64,000 nucleotides of DNA from Amycolatopsis iheyensis. GTDB taxonomy: Bacteria; Actinomycetota; Actinomycetes; Mycobacteriales; Pseudonocardiaceae. This document shows, piece by piece, positions 53,396-60,857 of this stretch. A program made the translations under genes and the position numbers. The DNA is taken from contig NZ_JAMXQV010000002.1 in assembly GCF_024703995.1 (NCBI RefSeq), forward strand, positions 310,001 through 374,000. The letters are read 5' to 3'. Numbering within the stretch: the first letter of the stretch is position 1; each line of letters opens with the position of its first letter. A model generated the notes under the pieces. It was not told where the DNA came from and ran no database searches. It saw nothing but the letters and a program-made list of their open reading frames with translations.

Positions 53396-53681
53396 AGTCT
53401 GGACGTACCACCCCCCGACCGAACCGGCCCGGCACCGCACCGTCGTGCTGCTGTCCTCGGACGGGGTGAATGAGTCCGAGCGCCCCTGGCTGCTCGGCAC
53501 CGAACTCCTCGAACGCGACCCGCAGGACATCCTCGGCGTCGCCATCGACGCCCGCTACTGGGTCTCGACGCTCAACCTGACCCGGCTCTACCGGCCCTGG
53601 TTCGACGAGCGGATCGCCGAGATCGACCAGGACGTCCAGGAACGCATCGACATCGCCCTGCGCGCGGCACTCGATCTTTGA
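53382..53681 (+). CDS. MazF/PemK-like toxin
   Basis: 99 aa from GTG 53382, overlapping the antitoxin. RRGEVWTYHPPTEPARHRTVVLLSSDGVNES has the MazF beginning (R-R-G-E-V-W, then R-x-VV-L), and DARYWVSTLNLTRLYRPWF stands where MazF has its core strands; the C-terminal helix IDQDVQERIDIALRAAL also fits. MazF proteins cut RNA at short motifs. The active-site Arg/Thr cannot be proved here. Palindrome copy 4 begins two bases after the stop. Confidence 0.65.
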   Translation: MRRGEVWTYHPPTEPARHRTVVLLSSDGVNESERPWLLGTELLERDPQDILGVAIDARYWVSTLNLTRLYRPWFDERIAEIDQDVQERIDIALRAALDL

Positions 53682-53683
53682 GT

Positions 53684-53699
53684 GTATAACGCCCTATAC
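53684..53699. promoter_or_regulatory. GTATAACGCCCTATAC palindrome, copy 4
   Basis: Identical to copy 2 and in the same orientation, two bases after the toxin stop. No rightward gene follows, so this copy cannot be read simply as a promoter operator. Confidence 0.6.
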
Positions 53700-53709
53700 C
53701 GCCCGGCGA

Positions 53710-53763
53710 TGGTGTAAAAACACCAGTCCCACAAGCAAAACTTCCGCTTCAGAGGAGCGGAGG
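53710..53763. terminator. Paired terminators between toxin and SGNH hydrolase genes
   Basis: TGGTGT-AAAA-ACACCA (53710-53725) could end the toxin transcript. For the leftward hydrolase gene, a CCGCT/AGCGG stem (53744-53760) is followed on the minus strand by TTTT, a typical intrinsic terminator. Confidence 0.6.
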
Positions 53764-53764
53764 T

Positions 53765-54844
53765 TCAGCGGGCCACGACCTCCGGGGCCGCGTGCAGCTT
53801 CCCGTCGGCGCCCGCGAGGCAGGACGCGTTGCCGTCCTGGGCCGCGATGAACTCCGTCAGGCAGTTGGCGATGGCCGCGTGGCCGGCCGCGTTGGGGTGG
53901 AACGACTCCTGCAGCGCGTGGCCCGCCCGGTCGGCCTGGCCGAGGTCCGCCAGCTGCAGGGTGAGGCGGGTGAACCACTCCGTCGCCGGGTTCGCGCCGC
54001 CGCTGCACGCCTCGTGCTTCACACCGGCCTTGGCGAGGTCCAGGAACCGGGCGCCGGTCTCCCGGGCGGCCGTCTTCAGGCCGCCCGAGAGGATGCCGAT
54101 GCCGGTCTGGGAGATCCACCGCAGGTCTTCGACGCGGAACGGGCAGCCGTTGAGGCTGCGCAGGTCTTCGGGTAGGTCCGGGCCGATGGGCGCGGCGTAG
54201 GACTGCAGGATCAGCTGGTAGTCCGCGGGCACGTACCCGGCCTGGGCGAGGACTTTCTTGACGTCCAAGACGGCCTTGGCGACCTTCGGCACCATCGCGT
54301 CCACTTTGGACTGCCAGGACTGCTTCAGCGCGGTGCTGCACGGCGGGCCGCCCGGGTTGAACCAGGCTTTGAAGCAGTCGGTGACCTGGTTGGAGAACTT
54401 GGGTTCGTCGTTGGCGCCGACGGCGATCACGACGGCGGCGACGCGGTGGTCCTTGACGAGTGCGGCGAGCTGTTGGGCCTGGGAGCCTTCGGTCCACTGC
54501 TTGACGTCTCCGAGGGCGACCTGTTCGGCGGGTGCGCCGGAGCAGGCGAGGTTGACGTGGGCGGTGATGCCGGGGGTGGCGATCTTGTCGACGAAGGCGT
54601 TGGGGGAGCGGTGGCACCAGTTGCCGCCCTGGCCGTTGGTGGTGGCGGTGTACTGGCCGGCGCCTTCGCCGGAGACGGTGCTGTCGCCCATCGCGACGAC
54701 GGTGAGGGGGCCGGTGCCGGGTGGGCCTTGCCGGGGTTGGGGGCGGCCGGTCCGGCTTTCGGAGCCGAAGAAGACGAAGAAGCCGACCAGCAGGGCCACG
54801 CACGTGAGGACCAGTGCTCCCCAGTACCACCGAAGACGTCGCAT
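53765..54844 (-). CDS. SGNH/GDSL hydrolase, membrane-anchored
   Basis: 359 aa from ATG 54844. An N-terminal membrane helix (WYWGALVLTCVALLVGFFVFFG) anchors the enzyme outside the cell. Block I GDSTVSGEG (a GDS variant), block II Gly in LACSGAPAEQV, block III GANDE, and block V near HPNAAGHAA supply the catalytic Ser, Asn and His. The many Cys pairs suggest disulphides. An esterase or lipase on exported substrates; specificity unknown. Confidence 0.85.
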   Translation of the reverse strand: MRRLRWYWGALVLTCVALLVGFFVFFGSESRTGRPQPRQGPPGTGPLTVVAMGDSTVSGEGAGQYTATTNGQGGNWCHRSPNAFVDKIATPGITAHVNLACSGAPAEQVALGDVKQWTEGSQAQQLAALVKDHRVAAVVIAVGANDEPKFSNQVTDCFKAWFNPGGPPCSTALKQSWQSKVDAMVPKVAKAVLDVKKVLAQAGYVPADYQLILQSYAAPIGPDLPEDLRSLNGCPFRVEDLRWISQTGIGILSGGLKTAARETGARFLDLAKAGVKHEACSGGANPATEWFTRLTLQLADLGQADRAGHALQESFHPNAAGHAAIANCLTEFIAAQDGNASCLAGADGKLHAAPEVVAR

Positions 54845-54875
54845 CGCCGTCGATTCTACGGATGGGGTGCTCGGG

Positions 54876-55691
54876 TCAGGCGCCGATCTTCTTGATCAGC
54901 TCCGAGAGGTCCGCCACTTGGTCGGCGGGTGGTGCGGTGATTTCGACGGGGTCGCCCCAGTCGCGGTAGTCGGTGGTGCCCTTGACGGCCGCGTCGGCGG
55001 CCGCGGGTGGGAAGCCGGGGCTGAGGTCGATGGTGAAGCGCGCGGGGCGGTCGGCGGTGTCGAGCCAGAGTTCGGCGGGGAGCTTGGCGGTGACGGGTGG
55101 GGCGGGTTTGCCGTCGACGGGTGGCTGGGCGAACTCGGGGAAGAGGTCGGGTGCCCGGGCGGCGTCGATTTCGAGGCGGTAGTGGTTGGCGGGCTGGTCG
55201 CGCAGGGTGGTCTGGTTGGCGGAGACGATGCGGCCGGCTCGGTCGATTTCGGTGAGGGCGCGGCCGAGGTCGGGTAGTTCGGCGAGCAGGGGCACGGCAG
55301 CGGCGGCCATCTGGGCGTAGATGTCGGGGTTGTCGGGGTCGGTGCCGAGCCAGGGTTTGCCGGGGATCGCGGCTTGGCGGGGGTGGGTGTAGGTCTTCTT
55401 GCCGAGGACGCGGATTTCGGTGCCGTCGAAGGTCATCGTGAGGTTGCAGGTCTGGCCGTCGAAGCTGAGTGCGCCGGTGGAGCTCTTGCCGGTGGTGCCG
55501 AGGCTCGCGTCGATGGTGAAGGTGGCCGATGGTGCTTGGGCGATCGCGGTGCGGATGGCGGCGACGAGCTGTGCGGTGTCGGTCGCGGGGGCGGTGAGGG
55601 TCGGGCTGGGTGGGGGTGTGGGGCCGGGTGCGGGATCGCACGCGGTCAGCAGCAGGGCGGCCAGTGCGATGGTCGGTGCGGCTCTGCGCAT
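54876..55691 (-). CDS. LppX/LprG-like lipoprotein
   Basis: 271 aa from ATG 55691. Lipobox LTAC (Cys at about 18), Pro-rich linker, then a fold like LppX/LprG: LVAAIRTAIAQAPSATFTIDASLG, ALSFDGQTCNLTMTFDGTEIRVLGKKTYTHP, and the ELWLDTADRPARFTIDL strand. In mycobacteria such proteins hold and carry lipids across the envelope. The actual ligand is unknown. Separated from the TetR gene by 45 bases. Confidence 0.75.
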   Translation of the reverse strand: MRRAAPTIALAALLLTACDPAPGPTPPPSPTLTAPATDTAQLVAAIRTAIAQAPSATFTIDASLGTTGKSSTGALSFDGQTCNLTMTFDGTEIRVLGKKTYTHPRQAAIPGKPWLGTDPDNPDIYAQMAAAAVPLLAELPDLGRALTEIDRAGRIVSANQTTLRDQPANHYRLEIDAARAPDLFPEFAQPPVDGKPAPPVTAKLPAELWLDTADRPARFTIDLSPGFPPAAADAAVKGTTDYRDWGDPVEITAPPADQVADLSELIKKIGA

Positions 55692-55736
55692 GCGTCCCCT
55701 TCGGTGTCGGGTCCGGGGGACGGTAGCGGGCGGAGG

Positions 55737-56384
55737 TCACGTTCCGGGTGTGGTGTCCAGCCAGGTGCGCAGGAGGGCGACGAGGGACTTGGTGAGGGCG
55801 GTGGGGGCGAGTTCGCGGTCGTGGAGCCAGTGGCGGACCTGGTCGGCGGAGAGGGCGGCGAGCAGGACGTCGGCGGCGATTTCGGGGTCGGGTGCGCCGC
55901 CGGTTTCGAGCAGGTGGTGGCAGTGGCGTCGCCAGAGCGTGTGGGCGCCGGTGCGGAAGCGGGCGCCGGTGGTGGCGGTTTCGGAGAGCAGGACGAGGTC
56001 GAGGTGGTGGGTGAGGAAGGTGAGGTAGGCCTCGGTGAAGGCGGCGAGGCGGTCGGCGGGGGGTGCGCCGGGGCCCAGGGGTGGGGGTCCGGTGAGGAGG
56101 CGGTCCTGGAGTTCGCGTTCGCGTTCGTCGAGCAGGGCCATGGCGAGGCCGCCTTTGTCGCCGAAGCGGCGGTAGAGGGTGCCTTTGCCGACGCCGGCGG
56201 CGGCCGCGACGTCGTCCATGGTGACGGCGTCGACGCCGTGTTCGGTGAAGAGGGTTTCGGCGGCGGTGAGGGCGCGGAGGCGGTTGCGGGCGGCGTCGGC
56301 GCGTTCGCGGACGGGGGCGCCGAGGAGGGGGAGTTCGGTCGGCGTTGACGAAGCGGACTTGGGTCCGCTACGGTTCGAGGACAT
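55737..56384 (-). CDS. TetR family transcriptional regulator
   Basis: 215 aa from ATG 56384. Helix-turn-helix RNRLRALTAAETLFTEHGVDAVTMDDVAAAAGVGKGTLYRRFGDKGGLAMALLDERERELQ (about 33-88); the rest is the ligand-binding domain. Divergent from the azoreductase gene, with two matching operators, one inside its own codons 6-11 and one at the start, which indicates autoregulation and control of the azoreductase. Confidence 0.92.
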   Translation of the reverse strand: MSSNRSGPKSASSTPTELPLLGAPVRERADAARNRLRALTAAETLFTEHGVDAVTMDDVAAAAGVGKGTLYRRFGDKGGLAMALLDERERELQDRLLTGPPPLGPGAPPADRLAAFTEAYLTFLTHHLDLVLLSETATTGARFRTGAHTLWRRHCHHLLETGGAPDPEIAADVLLAALSADQVRHWLHDRELAPTALTKSLVALLRTWLDTTPGT

Positions 56385-56403
56385 AAGCGGACTCTAGTCC
56401 GAT
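56352..56403. promoter_or_regulatory. Twin TetR operators (AGCGGAC-N4-GTCCG)
   Basis: AGCGGAC-TTGG-GTCCGCT (56352-56369) is a perfect 7-4-7 palindrome within the TetR coding start; AGCGGAC-TCTA-GTCCGAT (56386-56403) has one mismatch and overlaps the start and divergent promoter. Start-to-start 34 bp. Confidence 0.75.
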
Positions 56404-56446
56404 TCTTGGTCCGGCGGAAGCCGACACCCTCTCGAGGAGCCTCGAA

Positions 56447-57076
56447 ATGCCTGATCTGCTGCACATTTCCGCGTCGCCGCGCGGCACGGACTCCCAGTCG
56501 CTGCGCCTGGCAGCTACTTTCCTGGACACCTACCGCACCATCCACCCCGGCGCGGAGGTCGAGGAATGGGACCTCTGGGACGGCACGCTGCCGGCGTTCG
56601 GGCCGGCCGCGGCGCGGGCCAAGATGACCGTCTTCGGCGGCGGCACCCCGCAGGGCGAGGAAGCGGCGGCGTGGCAGGCCGCGCGCGACACCTTCGCCCG
56701 GTTCGACGCCGCGGACCGGGTGCTGTTCAGCGTCCCGATGTGGAACACCGGCGTGCCCTACATCCTCAAGCAGTTCATCGATGTCGTGTCCCAGCCCGGC
56801 CTGGTCTTCGGTGTCGACGCGGTGTCCGGGTACGAGGGCCTGCTCGCCGGTCGCGGCAAGCGCGCGGCCGTCGTGTACACGAGCGCGGTGTGGGGGCCGG
56901 GCCTCGGGCCGGAGTTCGGCACGGACTTCCAGGCGCCGTTCTTCACCGGGTGGCTGAACTGGACCGGCATCGACGACGTCACCGAGGTCCGCTTCCACCC
57001 GACGCTGACCGGGGACGCCGAGGAGCTGTCGCGGATCGCGCACGAGGCGGCTCGCGACGCGGCGAAGTCGTTCTAG
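56447..57076 (+). CDS. FMN-dependent NADH-azoreductase / quinone reductase
   Basis: 209 aa from ATG 56447 with GAGGAG upstream, itself inside the small palindrome TCGAGG-AG-CCTCGA. Flavodoxin-like fold with ISASPRGTDSQSLRLA as the FMN-phosphate loop, FSVPMWNTGVPYILKQFIDVV as the FMN/active-site strand, and VVYTSAVWGPGLG. It reduces quinones or azo compounds by two electrons. Control by the divergent TetR is likely. Its TAG stop is part of the left TCTAGC target repeat of the IS remnant. Confidence 0.85.
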   Translation: MPDLLHISASPRGTDSQSLRLAATFLDTYRTIHPGAEVEEWDLWDGTLPAFGPAAARAKMTVFGGGTPQGEEAAAWQAARDTFARFDAADRVLFSVPMWNTGVPYILKQFIDVVSQPGLVFGVDAVSGYEGLLAGRGKRAAVVYTSAVWGPGLGPEFGTDFQAPFFTGWLNWTGIDDVTEVRFHPTLTGDAEELSRIAHEAARDAAKSF

Positions 57077-57250
57077 CTGTATTGACCCGTGAGGTCGGGG
57101 ACGCGGCTGGTGGGTGGTTTGCCGCGTGGTCGCGGTAGCGGGTGGCGGTGGTGACCGAGACCTGGAATCGGTCCGCGGCTCGCCGCCACGGCCACCCTTC
57201 GTCGAAACGTGTCGCGCTCCGTAGCAAACTTCGTGGTCAATACCTCTAGC
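57072..57250 (-). mobile_element. IS481-family remnant with TCTAGC target duplication
   Basis: The core 57078-57244 has terminal inverted repeats TGTATTGACC (left) and GGTCAATACC (right; 9 of 10 match), and perfect 6-bp direct repeats TCTAGC at 57072-57077 and 57245-57250. IS481 elements are known to insert at NCTAGN and duplicate it. The minus strand keeps a transposase N-terminus from about 57227 (LRSATRFDEGWPWRRAADRFQVSVTTATRYR), after which the rest is lost, leaving 167 bp. It sits between convergent genes without damaging either. Confidence 0.7.
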
Positions 57251-58148
57251 CGGCTTCGGTGAGGTCGGTGGTGGCCGCGAGCCCGACGGCGAGGTCCACG
57301 AGTGCCGGCACGGCGGGGTTGTCGTTGCCCGGCAACCAGACCAGCTCGGTGCGGGCGACGTCGTGCTCGAGCGGGACGAACGCCACGCCGGTGCGTCGCA
57401 GGCTGTGGGACGAGCGGGTCAGGCGGGTGATGCCGACGCCGGCGGCGACGAGGCCGAGCAGTCCCTGCACGGTCGCGGCGCGTTGCACGACGTGCGGGGT
57501 GAAGCCGGCTGCGGCGAAGTCGGCGTCGTAGCTGCGGTGCCAGGGTTCCCAGCTGGTGCGCGGGGTGAGCACCCAGGGTTCGCCGGCCAGGTCGGCGAGG
57601 GTGAGCGAGGCGCGGGTGGCCAGGGGGTGCCCGGTGGGGAACACGGCGCAGACCTCTTCGGTGAGCAAGGTCCGTGACGTCAGGCCGTCGACCAGGGGTG
57701 GCCGGGTGAAGGCCAGGTCGAACCGGCCTTCGCGCAGGCCGTCGACGAGTTCGGCGATCGAGGCTTCGGCGGTGCTCACCTCGAGGTCGGGCAGCTGCTC
57801 GCGGACCGCGCGGACGACCGGTGGAAGCAGGTAGTTCGCCGTCGTGGTGAGGAACGCGAGGCGGACGCGGCCGATTTCGCCGCGCACGGCCCGGCCCACC
57901 GTGGCGACGGCCGCTTCGGCGCGGGCCAGGACCGCGCGGGCTTCGGGGAGGAACAGCTCGCCCACGGCGGTGAGACGGGCGCCGCGGGCGTCGCGGTCGA
58001 ACAACCGTGCGCCGAGGGTGCGTTCGAGCACGGTGATCTGCTGGGAGAGGGACTGCTGGGCGATGTGCAGTCCGGCGGCGGCGCGGGTGAGGCTGGTTTC
58101 GTCGGCGACGGCGACGAAGTAGCGCAGCTGCCTCAGCTCGGGGGTCAC
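57246..58148 (-). CDS. LysR family transcriptional regulator
   Basis: 300 aa from GTG 58148. Helix-turn-helix ELRQLRYFVAVADETSLTRAAAGLHIAQQSLSQQITVLERTLGARLFDRDARGARLT; the effector domain begins VRLAFLTTTANYLLPPVVRAVREQLPDLEVSTAE. Divergent from the SDR gene, the expected target. Its TAG stop overlaps the right-hand TCTAGC of the IS remnant, so before the insertion this gene and the azoreductase would have overlapped by CTAG. Confidence 0.92.
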   Translation of the reverse strand: MTPELRQLRYFVAVADETSLTRAAAGLHIAQQSLSQQITVLERTLGARLFDRDARGARLTAVGELFLPEARAVLARAEAAVATVGRAVRGEIGRVRLAFLTTTANYLLPPVVRAVREQLPDLEVSTAEASIAELVDGLREGRFDLAFTRPPLVDGLTSRTLLTEEVCAVFPTGHPLATRASLTLADLAGEPWVLTPRTSWEPWHRSYDADFAAAGFTPHVVQRAATVQGLLGLVAAGVGITRLTRSSHSLRRTGVAFVPLEHDVARTELVWLPGNDNPAVPALVDLAVGLAATTDLTEAG

Positions 58149-58245
58149 AGGCTCCGACTGTAGCCCTGGGAGGAGATCGGTGTTGGCGGGCCGGTGGTGA
58201 TCATCTGCAGGATAGGGGCAGGAAACCACTGGGAGGAACCCGAAG

Positions 58246-59073
58246 ATGAGCAGGGTCTGGTTGATCACCGGCTGTTCTTCCGGCTTCGGCCGGGAGATCG
58301 CACTCGCGGCGCTGGCCGCGGGTGACCGGGTGCTGGCCACCGCGCGGCGGCCGGAAGCCTTGGCGGAGCTTCAGGAACGCGGCGGGGACCGGGTCCGCGT
58401 CGCGGCGCTGGACGTCACCGACGCCGGGCAGGTCGACGCGGCGGTGAAGAGCGCGCTCGAGGAGTTCGGGCGGATCGACGTCGTGGTCAACAACGCCGGC
58501 AACGGCTCGGTCGGCGCGGTCGAGGAGCTGACCATGGACGAGCTGCGGGCGCTGATGGAGGTGATGTTCTTCGGCGCGGTCGCGGTGACGAAGGCGGTGT
58601 TGCCGCACCTGCGGGCCCAGGGCAGCGGCACGGTGGTGCAGATCAGCTCGATGGGCGGGCAGCTGTCGCCGCCCGGGTACGGGGCCTACTGCGCGACGAA
58701 GTACGCGCTGGAAGGGATTTCCGAGGCGCTGGCGGCGGAGGTCGCGCCGTTCGGGGTGCGGGTGCTGATCGTCGAGCCGGGCGCGTTCCGGACGGAGTTC
58801 GGTGGTGGCCGCATGCACCGCTCCCGCACGATCGACGCCTACGCCGCGTCGACGTCGGGCACCCGGGACGCGGTCGAGGCGATGGACGGCACCCAGCCGG
58901 GCGATCCGGCGAAGGCGGCCGCGGCGATCGTGCGGGCCGTCGGCAGCGCGGACGCGCCGCTGCACCTCGCGCTGGGCGCGGACGCGGTGGAGGCGATCCG
59001 GGCCCAGCACGAGTCCCTGGCCGCCGACCTGGCGGCGTGGGAGGACATCAGCCGTGCGACGGCGCTGGGTTAG
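58246..59073 (+). CDS. Short-chain dehydrogenase/reductase
   Basis: 275 aa from ATG 58246 with GGGAGGA upstream. NAD(P) motif TGCSSGFG (residues 8-15), VVNNAGNG, active-site Ser (ISSMGG) and Tyr-x3-Lys (YCATK). RRPEALAEL suggests NADPH. Close to the oxidoreductases paired with LysR regulators. Substrate unknown. Its stop overlaps the convergent VOC gene stop by four bases (TTAG). Confidence 0.88.
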   Translation: MSRVWLITGCSSGFGREIALAALAAGDRVLATARRPEALAELQERGGDRVRVAALDVTDAGQVDAAVKSALEEFGRIDVVVNNAGNGSVGAVEELTMDELRALMEVMFFGAVAVTKAVLPHLRAQGSGTVVQISSMGGQLSPPGYGAYCATKYALEGISEALAAEVAPFGVRVLIVEPGAFRTEFGGGRMHRSRTIDAYAASTSGTRDAVEAMDGTQPGDPAKAAAAIVRAVGSADAPLHLALGADAVEAIRAQHESLAADLAAWEDISRATALG

Positions 59074-59411
59074 GCGGGGTCCTGCAGCAGGCCGAGGACG
59101 TTGCCGTCGGCGTCGGTGAAGGTCGCGACCAGGCGCCCGTTGCCGACGTCCTTCGGCTCGTCGGCGACCTTCGCCCCGGCGGCGGTCACCTCGGCGAGCT
59201 TCGCCTGGATGTCGGCGACCTCCCAGTAGGCGATCGGCGAGGTCATGCCGGAGTTCGGCACCAGCCCGATGTGCTGGCCCCCGGCGTCGTAGCCGACGTA
59301 GTAGGGCGAGTCGGCCTGGGGTTCGATGCCGAGCAGGGCGGTGTAGACGGCCTTGGCGGCGGCCAGGTCGGCGACGGGGTGCAGGACGGTCTTGATCCCC
59401 TGGGTGCTCAT
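59070..59411 (-). CDS. VOC (glyoxalase-like) family protein
   Basis: 113 aa from ATG 59411. The beta-alpha-beta-beta-beta modules are visible: IKTVLHPVADLAAAKAVYTALLGIEP, then IAYWEVADIQAKLAEVTAAGAKVADEPKDVGNGRLVATFTDADGNVLGLLQ. Possible metal ligands include His11 and a C-terminal Glu/Asp position. Members act as lyases, dioxygenases or antibiotic-binding proteins; no specific function can be assigned. Confidence 0.8.
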   Translation of the reverse strand: MSTQGIKTVLHPVADLAAAKAVYTALLGIEPQADSPYYVGYDAGGQHIGLVPNSGMTSPIAYWEVADIQAKLAEVTAAGAKVADEPKDVGNGRLVATFTDADGNVLGLLQDPA

Positions 59412-59493
59412 CGGTGCTCCTGAAGTCGGTGGTGCGGTACGCCGTTGACGGTATTCGCGGCGCGCTGACCAGCGCTTCTCGATTCCTGATCGG

Positions 59494-60168
59494 TTAGTCG
59501 AGCAGGGCGGTGAGCACGCCGTCCAGCAGCCGGACGCGGCGGTCGGCGATGCGGTGGACCTCGTCGTCGTGGGTTGCGACGATCACCGCGGCTCCTTCCT
59601 CCGCGCAGCGGCGCAGCAGCCGCAGCACGCGGGGTGTGCTGCCCGCGTCCAGGTGTGCCGTCGGCTCGTCGGTGAGCAGCACCCGGGGGCGGCAGGCGAC
59701 CGCGCGGGCCAGCGCGACCCGTTGCTGCTGGCCGAAGGACACCTCCAGGGGGTAGCGGTCGCCGAGATCGCCGATGCCGAGTTCGTCCAGCAGGCCGGTG
59801 ACGCGGTCGGCGATCTCGGTGCGGGACGGGCGTGGGACGTCGGAGCGCAGCCGCAGCGGGAGGGCGACGTTCTCGGCGATCGTCAGCTCGTTGGCGAGCC
59901 CGAGGGCCTGGGGCAGCACGGCGCAGGTGTGCCACGGCGGCGCGCCGCTGATCGGGACGCCGTCGAGCAGGACGCAGCCGGAGTCGGGGGAGTCGAACCC
60001 GCACAGTAGCGCCAGCAGAGCGCTCTTGCCCGAGCCCGAGCGGCCGGACACGGTGACGAGCTCGCCGGCGCCGACACGCAGCTCGAGCCCGCGCAGCACT
60101 TCGATGTCGCCGCTGGGGTGGGCGAAGCTGCGGCGCAGGCCGACGGCTTCCACGAGCGACTCGGTCAT
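59494..60168 (-). CDS. ABC transporter ATPase (FtsX-type system, second ATPase)
   Basis: 224 aa from ATG 60168, overlapping the upstream ATPase stop by four bases. Walker A GRSGSGKS (residues 42-49), Q-loop LPQALG, Walker B LLTDEPTAHLD, His switch VATHDD. The signature reads EVSFGQQQR rather than LSGGQ, an uncommon variant. MacB/LolD-like size without membrane domains. Confidence 0.88.
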   Translation of the reverse strand: MTESLVEAVGLRRSFAHPSGDIEVLRGLELRVGAGELVTVSGRSGSGKSALLALLCGFDSPDSGCVLLDGVPISGAPPWHTCAVLPQALGLANELTIAENVALPLRLRSDVPRPSRTEIADRVTGLLDELGIGDLGDRYPLEVSFGQQQRVALARAVACRPRVLLTDEPTAHLDAGSTPRVLRLLRRCAEEGAAVIVATHDDEVHRIADRRVRLLDGVLTALLD

Positions 60169-60857
60169 GGGCGCGGCTCCCGTTCTTCGATGCCTTCGAG
60201 GGTGCCCTTGTGCAGCCGGGCCACGCGCGCGCCGAGGTCGATGAGGCGGTCGTCGTGGGAGGCGACCAGGACCGCGAAGTCCTGGTCGACCAGGTACCGC
60301 AACGTGTCGAGCACGAGGTCGGCGGAGGCTTCGTCCAATTGGGACGTCGGTTCGTCGGCGAGGATCACCGTGGAGCGGGCGGCGAGGACGCAGCCGAACG
60401 CGAGGCGCTGCTGCTGGCCGCCCGAAAGCGCGGAGATCTTCCAGTCGCCGGTGCCGTGCAGGCCCAGCTGGCCGAGGATGTCCTCGGCGTTGCAGTCGGT
60501 TCCCGCGGCTTCGGCGGCGGCGCGGAGGTTTTCGGCCACCGACAGGTACCCGAGCAGGTTGTCGGCCGGGTTCTGGAACACCAGCCCCAGGTGGTGGCGG
60601 CGCAGCGCGCGTCGTTCGCGGTGCTTGAGCTTGCGGACGTCGGCGCCCTGGAAGGTCAGGGTGCCGCGGGCGGGCTGTTCGAACAGGCCGAGCACGCGCA
60701 GCAGCGTCGACTTGCCGGAGCCGGACGGCCCGGCGAGCACGGTCATGCCGCGGGCGGGCACGTCGATGCTGACGTCGTCGACGCCGGTGACGACTCCGGC
60801 CGGGGTCTGGTAGTCGACGCCGATGCCGCGCAGGGTGAAGATCGGTTTCTCAGGCAC
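60165..60857 (-). CDS. ABC transporter ATPase (FtsX-type system, first ATPase)
   Basis: 230 aa from ATG 60857, overlapping the permease stop by eight bases. Walker A GPSGSGKS, Q-loop VFQNPADNLLGYLSV, signature LSGGQQQRLAFG, Walker B VILADEPTSQLD, His switch VASHDD: all canonical. It is the better conserved half of an unequal pair of ATPases for the permease encoded upstream. Such systems shape the envelope or export lipoproteins/peptides; the substrate is not known. Confidence 0.9.
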   Translation of the reverse strand: MPEKPIFTLRGIGVDYQTPAGVVTGVDDVSIDVPARGMTVLAGPSGSGKSTLLRVLGLFEQPARGTLTFQGADVRKLKHRERRALRRHHLGLVFQNPADNLLGYLSVAENLRAAAEAAGTDCNAEDILGQLGLHGTGDWKISALSGGQQQRLAFGCVLAARSTVILADEPTSQLDEASADLVLDTLRYLVDQDFAVLVASHDDRLIDLGARVARLHKGTLEGIEEREPRP

